From Chitinophagaceae bacterium UBA4407 (GTDB taxonomy: Bacteria; Bacteroidota; Bacteroidia; Chitinophagales; Chitinophagaceae), in NCBI GenBank assembly GCA_002390845.1, contig DGQT01000059.1, positions 1-43,153 of the forward strand: DNA of 43,153 bases, read 5' to 3'. The stretch's first letter is position 1; every line of letters begins with the position of its first letter. A model generated the notes under the pieces. The model saw only the letters and a program-made list of their open reading frames with translations, was not told the DNA's origin and ran no database searches. Shown one piece after another: positions 30,998-39,223 of the stretch. Made by a program: the position numbers and the translations under genes.

Positions 30998-32509
30998 ATG
31001 GATAACAGGTTCTACGATAACGAATTTGAAAAATACCTTAAGGAAGAGGCGGATAGTTATCGTATGTATCCATCGGACCGGGTTTGGCGAAATATACACA
31101 GTGAAATTCATGGATACAGAAGATGGCCGGCACTTACGATAATTGCTGTTTTTATCATTTCTGCTTTGGTGGTGGGTACCGTACTCCTTAAACCTCATGA
31201 CGAGCCTTCTACAGTTTCGCAAATTGCTGTCTCCAGGAATTTAAATCATTCAGATAAAATATCAGCTGATATTTCAAATACAACCAACCAGAAGCATCTT
31301 TATTTAACGCCGGATAAAATTCAGCAACAGGCTTTTGAGAAAGTTGCTCAGCCCAACTTAACACCAGAAGCTAATTATCTACTTGCTGAAACAAATTCAT
31401 TTCCATCAAAACAGGAACCGGTTGACGAGCCAAAATCGTTAATGGTTACTTCAACAAATAATATTGCTCAAAAAGATGAACGCGTTGCTGAAATAGTAAA
31501 GGAAAATTTTATTGCTGTGGTAGAACCATCAATATCTGGTATTACAAAAAACCTTGAAAAAATAAATTACCCGGATTTTATTTCAACTGGTCTTGCCCAG
31601 ATCAATTCTCATGAGAAAATAGATTTTTCAAGAACTAAGTTCAGCTATAATAACTCTTTTGGTTTAAACGACGTCGTGAACAGAGATGCTAACATCAATA
31701 AAGCAATTAGTTTGATCTTAAACCAAAATAAAAAAGATGGTACAGAAGTATCTTCTCTTGCACGTTTTAAAGGCAAAGCATCAAAAATTGATTTTCAGTT
31801 TTACATAACGCCATCAGTTAGTTACAGGAGATTGGTTGATAACGTAAATGGAGAATTAACCAAATCGTATATCACTGCATTACCATTCGCTGCAAACTAT
31901 GTAGTTGATGTAAACAAAGTAATACAGCACACCCCTGCAACTGGATATGAAGTTGGTTTTACTTTGGGGTATAATATTAATAACAAATTTGCAATACGTT
32001 CAGGTTTTCAGTTTAACATGCGCCAGTATAATATAAATGCTTATGTGCATGCTTTTGAACCAACTACCATTGCTTTACTTACTGGCAATAGCAGCAGTAT
32101 TGTAAACACAATTTCAGGATTCAGAAATATTCAGGGAAGCGCTCCTATTATTCTTAGAAACCGTTATTATGAAATAAGTATGCCTGTGGGTATAGACTGG
32201 AAGGCCGTGAATAAAAAATTATCCTGGGGTATTGCTGCTTCTGTTCAGCCAACATATACTTTTGACAAAGAGCCTTTCATCATTACTTCAAACTACAAAA
32301 ATTATGCTGACGGATCGCAACTGCTACGCAACTGGAATATAAACACAAATTTAGAAACTTACATAGGCTACAATACAAAGAATTACAGGTTGCAGGTGGG
32401 TCCTCAAGTGCGTTACCAGTTAATGCCTACCATGTCCAGGGCGTATCCTATTAGAGAATACCTTGTTGACTACGGTATTAAATTAAGTATAATCAAACCA
32501 TTAAGGTAA
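30998..32509 (+). CDS. Sigma-linked single-pass membrane protein with beta-barrel-like C-terminus, 503 aa
   Basis: About 43 cytosolic N-terminal residues carry YRMYPSDRVWRNIHSEIHGY, a motif I recall in Chitinophagaceae proteins next to ECF sigma factors. A membrane helix follows at about 44-64 (WPALTIIAVFIISALVVGTV), then a long Ser/Thr/Asn-rich linker to about residue 265. The C-terminal ~240 residues are alternating amphipathic strands (FQFYITPSVSYRRLV, GYEVGFTLGYNINNKFAIRS, LETYIGYNTKNYRLQVGPQV) like outer-membrane beta-barrel proteins. The helix is not an N-terminal signal peptide, so the chain could be anchored in the inner membrane while its end resembles an outer-membrane domain. An anti-sigma role is inference. 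Confidence 0.75.
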   Translation: MDNRFYDNEFEKYLKEEADSYRMYPSDRVWRNIHSEIHGYRRWPALTIIAVFIISALVVGTVLLKPHDEPSTVSQIAVSRNLNHSDKISADISNTTNQKHLYLTPDKIQQQAFEKVAQPNLTPEANYLLAETNSFPSKQEPVDEPKSLMVTSTNNIAQKDERVAEIVKENFIAVVEPSISGITKNLEKINYPDFISTGLAQINSHEKIDFSRTKFSYNNSFGLNDVVNRDANINKAISLILNQNKKDGTEVSSLARFKGKASKIDFQFYITPSVSYRRLVDNVNGELTKSYITALPFAANYVVDVNKVIQHTPATGYEVGFTLGYNINNKFAIRSGFQFNMRQYNINAYVHAFEPTTIALLTGNSSSIVNTISGFRNIQGSAPIILRNRYYEISMPVGIDWKAVNKKLSWGIAASVQPTYTFDKEPFIITSNYKNYADGSQLLRNWNINTNLETYIGYNTKNYRLQVGPQVRYQLMPTMSRAYPIREYLVDYGIKLSIIKPLR

Positions 32510-32599
32510 CAATCACAATCATACATTCATATCTACTTTACCTTTTATAAATGCGTTTCTGTAAACAAAAGAATCTCCTTATTACAAAACGTATTATTA

Positions 32600-32683
32600 A
32601 TAGCTCACAATTTTTCCGAACGTTTAAGTGTGCGACGCAACAGTTGATGCTATAGAAATATAAAGCCCGGTTCATAATTCCTA
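32600..32683 (-). repeat. Right half-unit, back to back with the next left half-unit
   Basis: TTCCGAACGTTTAAGTGTGC then GACGCAACAGTTGATGCTAT and AAAGCCCGGTTCATAATTCC. Here a right unit precedes a left unit, opposite to the usual facing order. The gap 32510-32599 otherwise shows nothing. Confidence 0.75.
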
Positions 32684-32721
32684 CACTTAAAACAATAAAA
32701 TACTACCCAAATACATTTAAG

Positions 32722-32800
32722 AATAATATGAGCCAGAAGCCTGTGCTACTATTTAGCTTTTCTTGCGTCGCACTCTGGTGCATTAAATCTTTATTGAACA
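32722..32800 (+). repeat. Left half-unit upstream of a lipoprotein gene
   Basis: AATAATATGAGCCAGAAGCC to TTTCTTGCGTCGCACTCTGG and TCTTTATTGAACAAAA. The outer T-run has decayed to AATAATATG, which creates a false ATG at 32728 in frame with the downstream gene. Confidence 0.72.
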
Positions 32801-32808
32801 AAAGCGCA

Positions 32809-33390
32809 ATGTTGCGGCATACTTCTATATGTTGTTTATTTGCAGGCATATTCTCCTGTTCTGAGAATACCAATGAAACCACGGGTAGTCAGCCGCCTTC
32901 AAACGATTCGGTATTTTTCTATCCTGTACAACAATATTTTTATAACCAGGTTAAGTCGATTGATAGTAACACTGCAATTACCCTGATACAAACAGATACA
33001 GCCGGGAATGAAAAATCCACAGTTATTAACAAAAAAGAATTTTTAGAACTGTCGAAGCCTTTCTTTGAAAACAATATTGCAGACTCTTCAGTAAAAGAAT
33101 ATTACAGGGAGTCAGTTTTTCTGGATGAAACAACAGGCAGCTATACATTTAATTATACATCGGTAAACAACTCACTGCCGTTACGAACAATGAATGTATT
33201 ACTGGATACTACAACCCAACAGGTAAAGCGAATTTTTATTACTCAAACAAAAACAGTTGCGGGCATATTCATTACCGAAAAAATAGGATGGAAAACAGAT
33301 CAAAGTTTTTTTATTAACAGGATGCTTCAATTGCCGGAAAATAAAGAATCTATTCAGCAAATCTCTGTATTATGGCAGCATAATAATTAA
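32809..33390 (+). CDS. Small lipoprotein of unknown function, 193 aa
   Basis: I start at ATG 32809 because it begins a lipoprotein signal (MLRHTSICCLFAGIFSC, Cys17 followed by SENTNE, an acidic stretch compatible with surface export in Bacteroidota). The in-frame ATG at 32728 lies inside the repeat half-unit. The mature part has alternating strands (FYNQVKSIDSNTAITLIQTD, GSYTFNYTSVNN, RIFITQTKTVAGIFITEKIG), suggesting a beta-rich fold. It ends 14 nt before uvrC and is probably co-transcribed with it. No known domain is recognised. Confidence 0.75.
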   Translation: MLRHTSICCLFAGIFSCSENTNETTGSQPPSNDSVFFYPVQQYFYNQVKSIDSNTAITLIQTDTAGNEKSTVINKKEFLELSKPFFENNIADSSVKEYYRESVFLDETTGSYTFNYTSVNNSLPLRTMNVLLDTTTQQVKRIFITQTKTVAGIFITEKIGWKTDQSFFINRMLQLPENKESIQQISVLWQHNN

Positions 33391-33404
33391 TTTTACTGCT
33401 GAAT

Positions 33405-35207
33405 ATGACAGCAAAAGAGTATCAGCAGATTTCGCATACCATTCCACAACAACCCGGCATTTATAAATACTTCGATGCTCAAAATAAATTGTTGTATGTA
33501 GGTAAAGCAAAAAACCTGCGAAAGCGCACCGGATCGTACTTTAGCAAAACCTATACGGGCTATAAAACACACGAACTTGTATTGCGCATCAGCAAAATAG
33601 AGTTTACAATTGTTAATTCAGAACAGGATGCTTTTCTTCTTGAGAATGCACTTATAAAGGAATACCAGCCGCGATTCAACATTAATCTTAAAGACGACAA
33701 AAGTTATCCATACATCGTAATAAAAAAAGAACCCTTTCCCCGCATATTTTTAACCCGTAGAAAACTAAATGATGGCTCAGAATATCTTGGGCCTTTCAGT
33801 TCGGCAGGCAAAGTGAGGGAACTGATTGGATTTATAAAGCAATTCATACCATTACGAACATGTAAACTGCCATTAACAAATCAAAATATACAAAAACATA
33901 AATTCAAGGTTTGCCTGGAATATCATCTGGGGAATTGCAAGGGGCCTTGCGAAGGCCTGCAAACTGAAGACGATTATGCTGAAGGCTTGCAGCAAATAAA
34001 ACAAATGCTTAAAGGCAATCTTTCTCCTGTGATTCAGCATTATAAAAAAATGATGACTGATCTGTCTGCTAAACTTGAATTTGAAAAAGCTGAGATTGTA
34101 AAAAAGAAGTTAGACTATCTGGAAAACTATCAGGCTAAATCGGTAATCGTAAACAGGCATCTGAATAATATAGATGTGTTTTCAATTTTAAAAGAAGATG
34201 ATGTTGCATTTGTAAATTATCTGATGGTACAAAACGGTACGATTGTACAAACTCATACTGTTGAAGTGCAACCTAAATTAGACGAAACTGACGAAGAGGT
34301 TTTGGCTTTTACTATTTTAAATCTTCGGGAAACATTTAACAGCCTTTCTAACGAAATAATAGTACCCTTTGATCTTGAATACCCTGATGAAACAGTTATG
34401 ATAACAATTCCAAAAGCTGGTGAGAAAAAGAAACTGCTGGAACTCTCGCAAAAAAATGTAGATTATTTTAAAGCTGAAATCAAAAAGAAAAAAACACTTC
34501 AACTGGAAGGTAAAACCGATATGCAAAAAAAGCAGGTTTTATATCAACTGCAGAAAGATTTGCAGCTTGCCGAATTACCTGTACATATAGAATGTTTTGA
34601 CAACTCAAATTTTCAGGGAAGCTACCCTGTTTCTGCAATGGTTTGCTTTCTCAATGGTATGCCGAGCAAAAAAGACTACAGGCATTATAATGTAAAAACG
34701 GTGCAAGGAATCAACGACTTCGCATCAATGAAAGAAGTGGTATTCAGAAGGTATAAACGCCTGATTGATGAAGAACAAACTTTGCCTCAACTCGTCATTA
34801 TTGACGGTGGAAAAGGGCAGTTAAGCGCAGCTATGGAGAGTATTAATGCACTAAAACTTGATGGAAAAATAACTGTAACAGGCCTGGCAAAAAACGAGGA
34901 AGAAATATTTTTCCCCGGCGATACCACATCTGTAAAATTAGCTATGAATAGCGAAAGCCTTAAACTCATTCGCTATATACGCGATGAGGTGCACCGCTTT
35001 GGAATTACCTTTCACCGCAACAAAAGATCTAAAGGAACATTTTCGAATGAACTTGAAAAAATTAAAGGCATCGGGCAAAATACCGCAACACAATTAATCC
35101 AGGTATTCAGATCTGTAAAAAATGTAGCGATGCAAACAGAAGAAGATATTGCTAAGGTTATTGGTACATCAAAAGCTAAACTGGTGTACAATCATTTCAG
35201 AAAATAA
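33405..35207 (+). CDS. uvrC: Excinuclease ABC subunit C
   Basis: Dual-incision nuclease of nucleotide excision repair. Domains in order: GIY-YIG nuclease (PGIYKYFDAQNKLLYVGKAK, residues about 18-37), a Cys cluster (TCKLPL...CLEYHLGNCKGPC, about 150-186) of the type reported to bind an Fe-S cluster, a UvrB-binding UVR motif (LEFEKAEIVKKKLDYLENYQ), the RNase H-like 3-prime nuclease domain (IECFDNSNFQGSYPVSAMVC, LVIIDGGKGQLSAA), and C-terminal helix-hairpin-helix (KIKGIGQNTATQLIQVF). Length of 600 aa is normal. A terminator-like hairpin follows. Confidence 0.97.
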   Translation: MTAKEYQQISHTIPQQPGIYKYFDAQNKLLYVGKAKNLRKRTGSYFSKTYTGYKTHELVLRISKIEFTIVNSEQDAFLLENALIKEYQPRFNINLKDDKSYPYIVIKKEPFPRIFLTRRKLNDGSEYLGPFSSAGKVRELIGFIKQFIPLRTCKLPLTNQNIQKHKFKVCLEYHLGNCKGPCEGLQTEDDYAEGLQQIKQMLKGNLSPVIQHYKKMMTDLSAKLEFEKAEIVKKKLDYLENYQAKSVIVNRHLNNIDVFSILKEDDVAFVNYLMVQNGTIVQTHTVEVQPKLDETDEEVLAFTILNLRETFNSLSNEIIVPFDLEYPDETVMITIPKAGEKKKLLELSQKNVDYFKAEIKKKKTLQLEGKTDMQKKQVLYQLQKDLQLAELPVHIECFDNSNFQGSYPVSAMVCFLNGMPSKKDYRHYNVKTVQGINDFASMKEVVFRRYKRLIDEEQTLPQLVIIDGGKGQLSAAMESINALKLDGKITVTGLAKNEEEIFFPGDTTSVKLAMNSESLKLIRYIRDEVHRFGITFHRNKRSKGTFSNELEKIKGIGQNTATQLIQVFRSVKNVAMQTEEDIAKVIGTSKAKLVYNHFRK

Positions 35208-35243
35208 AAAAGGGGCCCGGATGAAGATCCAACCCCGTTTTAA
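35205..35243 (+). terminator. Terminator-like hairpin after uvrC
   Basis: GGGG...GGATGAAGATCC...CCCC pairs as an outer GGGG/CCCC and inner GGATC-type stem, flanked by an A-run upstream and GTTTTAAAA downstream. Confidence 0.55.
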
Positions 35244-35366
35244 AATCCAATATCCTATGAAAAACCATAACAAATTTAATACTTAATTGCTGGTATACAA
35301 GTTTTTTTTTTCATTCATGCTAAATTATTCCTTCATTTAACTATGGGTTAACTGCATTGATAGAAA

Positions 35367-35605
35367 TATTTTTGAGCCTCAGTTCAGTAGTGCTATTCAG
35401 CTTTTCTTGCATCGCACTCTTGTACTTTAATATCAATATTGAACAGGTTTAAAAATTCTAACGTTCATGCATTCGCCAACCTTCGGCTTTATTAACTTCT
35501 GAAATTGATGCACACCAGAAACTGTGAACCTGATCAATAAAGGTTATAAACGTACAAGTGAGTGACACAACAGGCGATGCCATAAAATGCTAAAGCTGGT
35601 AACAT
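35367..35605. repeat. Complete inverted-pair element, 239 bp
   Basis: The left arm is ATATTTTTGAGCCTCAGTTC to TTCTTGCATCGCACTCTTGT, with AATATTGAACAGG inside. The right arm is AACGTACAAGTGAGTGACAC then AACAGGCGATGCCATAAAAT and GCTGGTAACATAAG. Left and right arms are of different subtypes (standard versus GTGAGTGACACAAC). It lies between the converging uvrC and gldN transcription units, in the 478 bp gap 35208-35685 that also holds two terminators. Confidence 0.78.
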
Positions 35606-35628
35606 AAGTAAGCTATTGCGCTTCGTAT

Positions 35629-35672
35629 AAAAAATAAACCCTGCTGGGAAAATTCAGCAGGGTTTATTTTTA
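35629..35672 (-). terminator. Strong bidirectional terminator after gldN
   Basis: AAATAAACCCTGCTG (35632-35646) pairs with CAGCAGGGTTTATTT (35655-35669), a 15 bp perfect stem with an A-run before and T-run after. On the minus strand it lies 13 nt after the gldN stop, ending the gldKLMN unit; on the plus strand it blocks read-through from uvrC. Confidence 0.88.
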
Positions 35673-35685
35673 TGAGTCACACCTC

Positions 35686-36786
35686 TTAATAAGACCAGAG
35701 TGACTGTTCGTAATTAAATATTTTTTCTTTTATCTTCTCACCTTCTAAAAGTCTGAATAACGTATTGTTTGGATAAACCGCAGATAAAGGAAGGTTGAAA
35801 GGGTTATCGAAAGTTGATTGCACAATGTAACTGCTGAACATCCTGCCTTCGAATAAATCTTCCCAACTCATCCTGGCTCCGTAATTTTTAGGATTGTAAA
35901 CACTTGCTTTAGATAAAACCGATCTCGCATCGGGGTAATAGATCCACCATAAAGGTCTTTCGCTTCCTTCAATCTTAACACCATCAGAACGATAGAAAGG
36001 CATAACAGGTGCAATACCGAGTATACGTACAAATAAGCGACTGCTCTCTTTGTCGAATACCCATTCCTCTTTTACCCTGAATTTATAAATAGAATCCGGA
36101 TCAACGGATTTTTGCCGTACCTGGTAACCGATTGTATTTCCGTCCCTATCCAGACTTGCAACAGTATCTCTGCCGCTTCCAAAAGCATTCATAGCTGCCT
36201 CTGCTGTAATGGGTGTAGTAAAGCGGTCATCATCACCACTAAATGCCGTAATATCTCCATTCTGAATTGCCCTTAACAGAATACTGATAAAACGCTGGCT
36301 GCCATTATCTTCATCAGCAGCATATTGAAAAGCAAGGTTTTGTTTTTCGCGACCATCAATTTCACGCCAAACCCTTACCCTGTAAACTGCATCATCCTCC
36401 CTTATATTTTCGTAAGGCATAGCAGTTTTTTCTTTAATAAGATTTTGATCTACAGCCGCATCGTTTCGCAGGGACATTTTGACACTATCAAGCAATCCAT
36501 TTCCCGAAGATTTTATAACTGTAATAGGCAAACTTGTATCAATTGCCAATTTGTTATTGCCTGTATTATTTCCATAAGCACTTCCGGAGCCCGGGTTTAC
36601 AGTCGTATCCTTTGGAAGGTTACCATAAGCTGAAGTATTATTCTGTACAGGTTGCTTGCCGTACGCACTGGTTGCAGCAGGTTTAACTGGTCGCTTTTTT
36701 ACAGGTCTATTCTGTGCAAATGATGAATTAGCTATTGCAATAATCACCATTGCAGATAATACCCATTTAAAATAATATGTTTTCAT
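35686..36786 (-). CDS. gldN: Gliding motility / T9SS protein GldN
   Basis: Periplasmic component that joins GldK in the ring under the outer membrane. The signal peptide spans residues 1-25 (ending SSFAQ). A low-complexity linker follows with RPVKKRPVKP and three SAYG motifs (residues 40-43, 52-55, 69-72). From about 105 to the end is the folded GldN domain (YENIREDDAVYRVRVWREID, KEEWVFDKESSRLFVRILGI, WWIYYPDARSVL, SWEDLFEGRMFSSYIV). It starts 12 nt after gldM ends, last in the gldKLMN operon, and is followed by a strong terminator. Confidence 0.95.
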   Translation of the reverse strand: MKTYYFKWVLSAMVIIAIANSSFAQNRPVKKRPVKPAATSAYGKQPVQNNTSAYGNLPKDTTVNPGSGSAYGNNTGNNKLAIDTSLPITVIKSSGNGLLDSVKMSLRNDAAVDQNLIKEKTAMPYENIREDDAVYRVRVWREIDGREKQNLAFQYAADEDNGSQRFISILLRAIQNGDITAFSGDDDRFTTPITAEAAMNAFGSGRDTVASLDRDGNTIGYQVRQKSVDPDSIYKFRVKEEWVFDKESSRLFVRILGIAPVMPFYRSDGVKIEGSERPLWWIYYPDARSVLSKASVYNPKNYGARMSWEDLFEGRMFSSYIVQSTFDNPFNLPLSAVYPNNTLFRLLEGEKIKEKIFNYEQSLWSY

Positions 36787-36798
36787 ATACTTAATAAT

Positions 36799-38328
36799 TT
36801 ATTGCTGCAGATTAAATACAATAGGTGGAAGCGATCTTGTACCACCAGGCCCGCTTGCTTTAATTTCATCAATTGTAACAGTTGTACCATTTTTAGCTTT
36901 CTCTATCAAGGGTCTTACCGGATCGAATGAGTCTCCATTTACCTGCTGATACTGCAAATTTGGAAAGTTCGCACCTGTAAAAACAATGGTGTAACTAACC
37001 ACATTAAACTTTACTCCTTCAAAAACAAAATTCTCCAATTCTGCCCTTACACCGAATTGGGCTTTAAAATCATTTACTTTCATTGGGCCACCTTTACTTT
37101 TCCCTACCTTGGCAAGAGGGTCCGGAACAGTTTTAACTTTAAAATTAAAAGTTTGCGGCTTTCCGCCATCTATATTTAAAACTATATTGGCCGTTCCGGG
37201 CTTTGATGGCTTTGCTATATATTTTCCAGGAGCTGTTTTATCAAGAGTTCCATTGTCTATCGAAGGGTGCACCTTTTCATCTCCTACATTGCCGCCGTTG
37301 ATAGATAAATGATTCTCAAGACCAATATACAATACTTTAACATCGTCTGCACTTATGCTTGCACCTGTTGGAGACCCCACTACATATTGAATAGGAACTG
37401 TTTTGGACTGTGACTTACCATCCTGATCGGTATAGTTTACTACAACATTCAATGTTTTAGTACCAACGCCATTTGCAATAAATTTCTGTCTGGCCAACCC
37501 ATCTTCACCTACTGTAGCACCAGCACCATTTATTGTAACAGTTGGTTTCTTTTCACTATTAAAAGCTCCCAAACCGGCAGTAATTTCCATTTCCTGACCG
37601 TCCATTAAATATGTTGCACTTGATCCAACTATCGGTGTATATGAGTTAAATCTCAGGATCACCTGCCCAACCTGCTTATGACAAAATTCCACCACTTTAT
37701 TTTCAGAAGTTTTTACATCATTCTGAAATTTACTGAGCATGGTTAAAGATGCTACGGTTGGTGTCATTTGAAAATATGCAGCTTCCCATGTATTGTTTGC
37801 CTTATTTTGAACTTTTGGAATAGCTAAATCAATTGGTAAATCATTTGAAAACTCTTTTGAAATCAATGGATCAATAGCCAATAAATCCTTTTTATAATCA
37901 GCAAGTTTTTGATATAATTGCCTTCCCAAATTACCTTCTACCATTAAACGTGTAGATACTTCAAGGTTGTCTTCTTTAAAACTGGAATCTCCATTTTTTG
38001 CAGGATTAAAATCGGCTCCGGCTAAAATCGAATCCTTAACATCCTGTATAAACTTATAAACTCCTACGGTTAGTTGTTGTGCCTGCTGGGCTTTAGGATA
38101 CCATATTTCAGCTTTATCTTTCGATTCAGGCTCTTTTAATTTATCCTGCAAAGATCCCATATATTGTGAAGTAGAAAGCCCTACAACGTTACTACTTTTC
38201 TGGAGACTCGCGTCTACAGTTTTAAAAGCAGTAAGTATTTCTGATGAAACATTTAGTGCCAAAAGTGCAGTCAGAACCAAATACATAATATTGATCATCT
38301 TCTGCCTCGGCTCCTTAGGTAATGCCAT
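36799..38328 (-). CDS. gldM: Gliding motility / T9SS motor protein GldM
   Basis: A 509 aa shaft protein of the T9SS motor. The N-terminus MALPKEPRQKMINIMYLVLT is family-typical, with one membrane helix at about residues 11-31 that packs with GldL. The periplasmic part has the helical D1 domain (to about 220) followed by Ig-like beta domains (TVTINGAGATVGEDGLARQK, GKSQSKTVPIQYVV) and a C-terminal domain that contacts the GldKN ring. It lies 52 nt downstream of gldL. Confidence 0.96.
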   Translation of the reverse strand: MALPKEPRQKMINIMYLVLTALLALNVSSEILTAFKTVDASLQKSSNVVGLSTSQYMGSLQDKLKEPESKDKAEIWYPKAQQAQQLTVGVYKFIQDVKDSILAGADFNPAKNGDSSFKEDNLEVSTRLMVEGNLGRQLYQKLADYKKDLLAIDPLISKEFSNDLPIDLAIPKVQNKANNTWEAAYFQMTPTVASLTMLSKFQNDVKTSENKVVEFCHKQVGQVILRFNSYTPIVGSSATYLMDGQEMEITAGLGAFNSEKKPTVTINGAGATVGEDGLARQKFIANGVGTKTLNVVVNYTDQDGKSQSKTVPIQYVVGSPTGASISADDVKVLYIGLENHLSINGGNVGDEKVHPSIDNGTLDKTAPGKYIAKPSKPGTANIVLNIDGGKPQTFNFKVKTVPDPLAKVGKSKGGPMKVNDFKAQFGVRAELENFVFEGVKFNVVSYTIVFTGANFPNLQYQQVNGDSFDPVRPLIEKAKNGTTVTIDEIKASGPGGTRSLPPIVFNLQQ

Positions 38329-38380
38329 TCTATCTTAGTTTAAGATTGTTTTAAGGTTAATTATTAACTGGTAGCAAAAA

Positions 38381-39145
38381 TTATTTAACACCCTGCATGG
38401 CACCAATCATATTACCATAAATCTGGTTTAATTTATTAAGATTTCCTGCAAGCAAAGTAATTTGCTCTTTTGCTTTATTAGCATCATCAGCAGTATTAAG
38501 CATCGCTTTAGATGCTTCGGCAAGTTTGCCATAAAACTGGTTCAAAGACTTAAGGTGGCTGTTACTTTCCTGTAATTCCAATTCGTAAATTGTATTTAAC
38601 GAAGAAAGGTTTTTGGTAAGTACCTGTACCTGCTCGTGAAACATTTTAGCACCATCTGAAGCATTGGTAAAAGAACTTGCAGAAGCGGCTGCTTTGGTAT
38701 AAGCTTCGCCAATTGCACCTAGAGCTTTTGCAGCTTCATGTGATTTTTGTGTGTAATTGTTTGTTGCAGCAACAGCATCTCCAATATCACTCATCTTGTC
38801 CACAGTGCTTCCAAGTTTTTGAAAACCAGAGCTGAGTTTTGTAAGACTCACAGGTGTAATATCTGCATCAAGTAACATCTTTTCCATTGTTTTTAATCCA
38901 GGGTTACCCATCTGCTCACTTCCTGCAATATTCACCTGATGGTCATCAATGGCCGGATACCGTAAATATAACATACCATAAATTGTAAAAATAATTGCTT
39001 CAGTACCTAACCCTACGATTAGCATTTCATCTGCAAATTTCCAATGTTCTAATTTAAATAATGCACCTACAATAACTACTGCTGCACCAAGAGATACAAA
39101 AATGTCAACAATCCTGCTTACTTTAGGAGGGATAGCGGCTGCCAT
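38381..39145 (-). CDS. gldL: Gliding motility / T9SS motor protein GldL
   Basis: Inner-membrane proton-channel partner of GldM. Two N-terminal membrane helices span about residues 12-30 and 41-60. Glu49 in IVGLGTEAIIFTIYG corresponds to the membrane Glu that I recall as essential in Flavobacterium GldL, and Arg11/Lys31 flank the helices. The rest, from about 85 to 254, is a cytosolic helical domain with repeating heptads. Length is typical. It lies 78 nt downstream of gldK. Confidence 0.95.
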   Translation of the reverse strand: MAAAIPPKVSRIVDIFVSLGAAVVIVGALFKLEHWKFADEMLIVGLGTEAIIFTIYGMLYLRYPAIDDHQVNIAGSEQMGNPGLKTMEKMLLDADITPVSLTKLSSGFQKLGSTVDKMSDIGDAVAATNNYTQKSHEAAKALGAIGEAYTKAAASASSFTNASDGAKMFHEQVQVLTKNLSSLNTIYELELQESNSHLKSLNQFYGKLAEASKAMLNTADDANKAKEQITLLAGNLNKLNQIYGNMIGAMQGVK

Positions 39146-39223
39146 ACGTATAGATTTTCTTTAATTGTTTAAAATAGCGAAATGAGAAAGTTTATTTACA
39201 AATATAACGTCAGGATAATAAAT

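Noticed and set aside
30998..32509. Plain outer-membrane protein call
   Set aside because: The hydrophobic helix is internal (about residues 44-64) after a charged cytosolic head, so it is not a normal signal peptide; a membrane-anchored partner of the sigma factor fits better.
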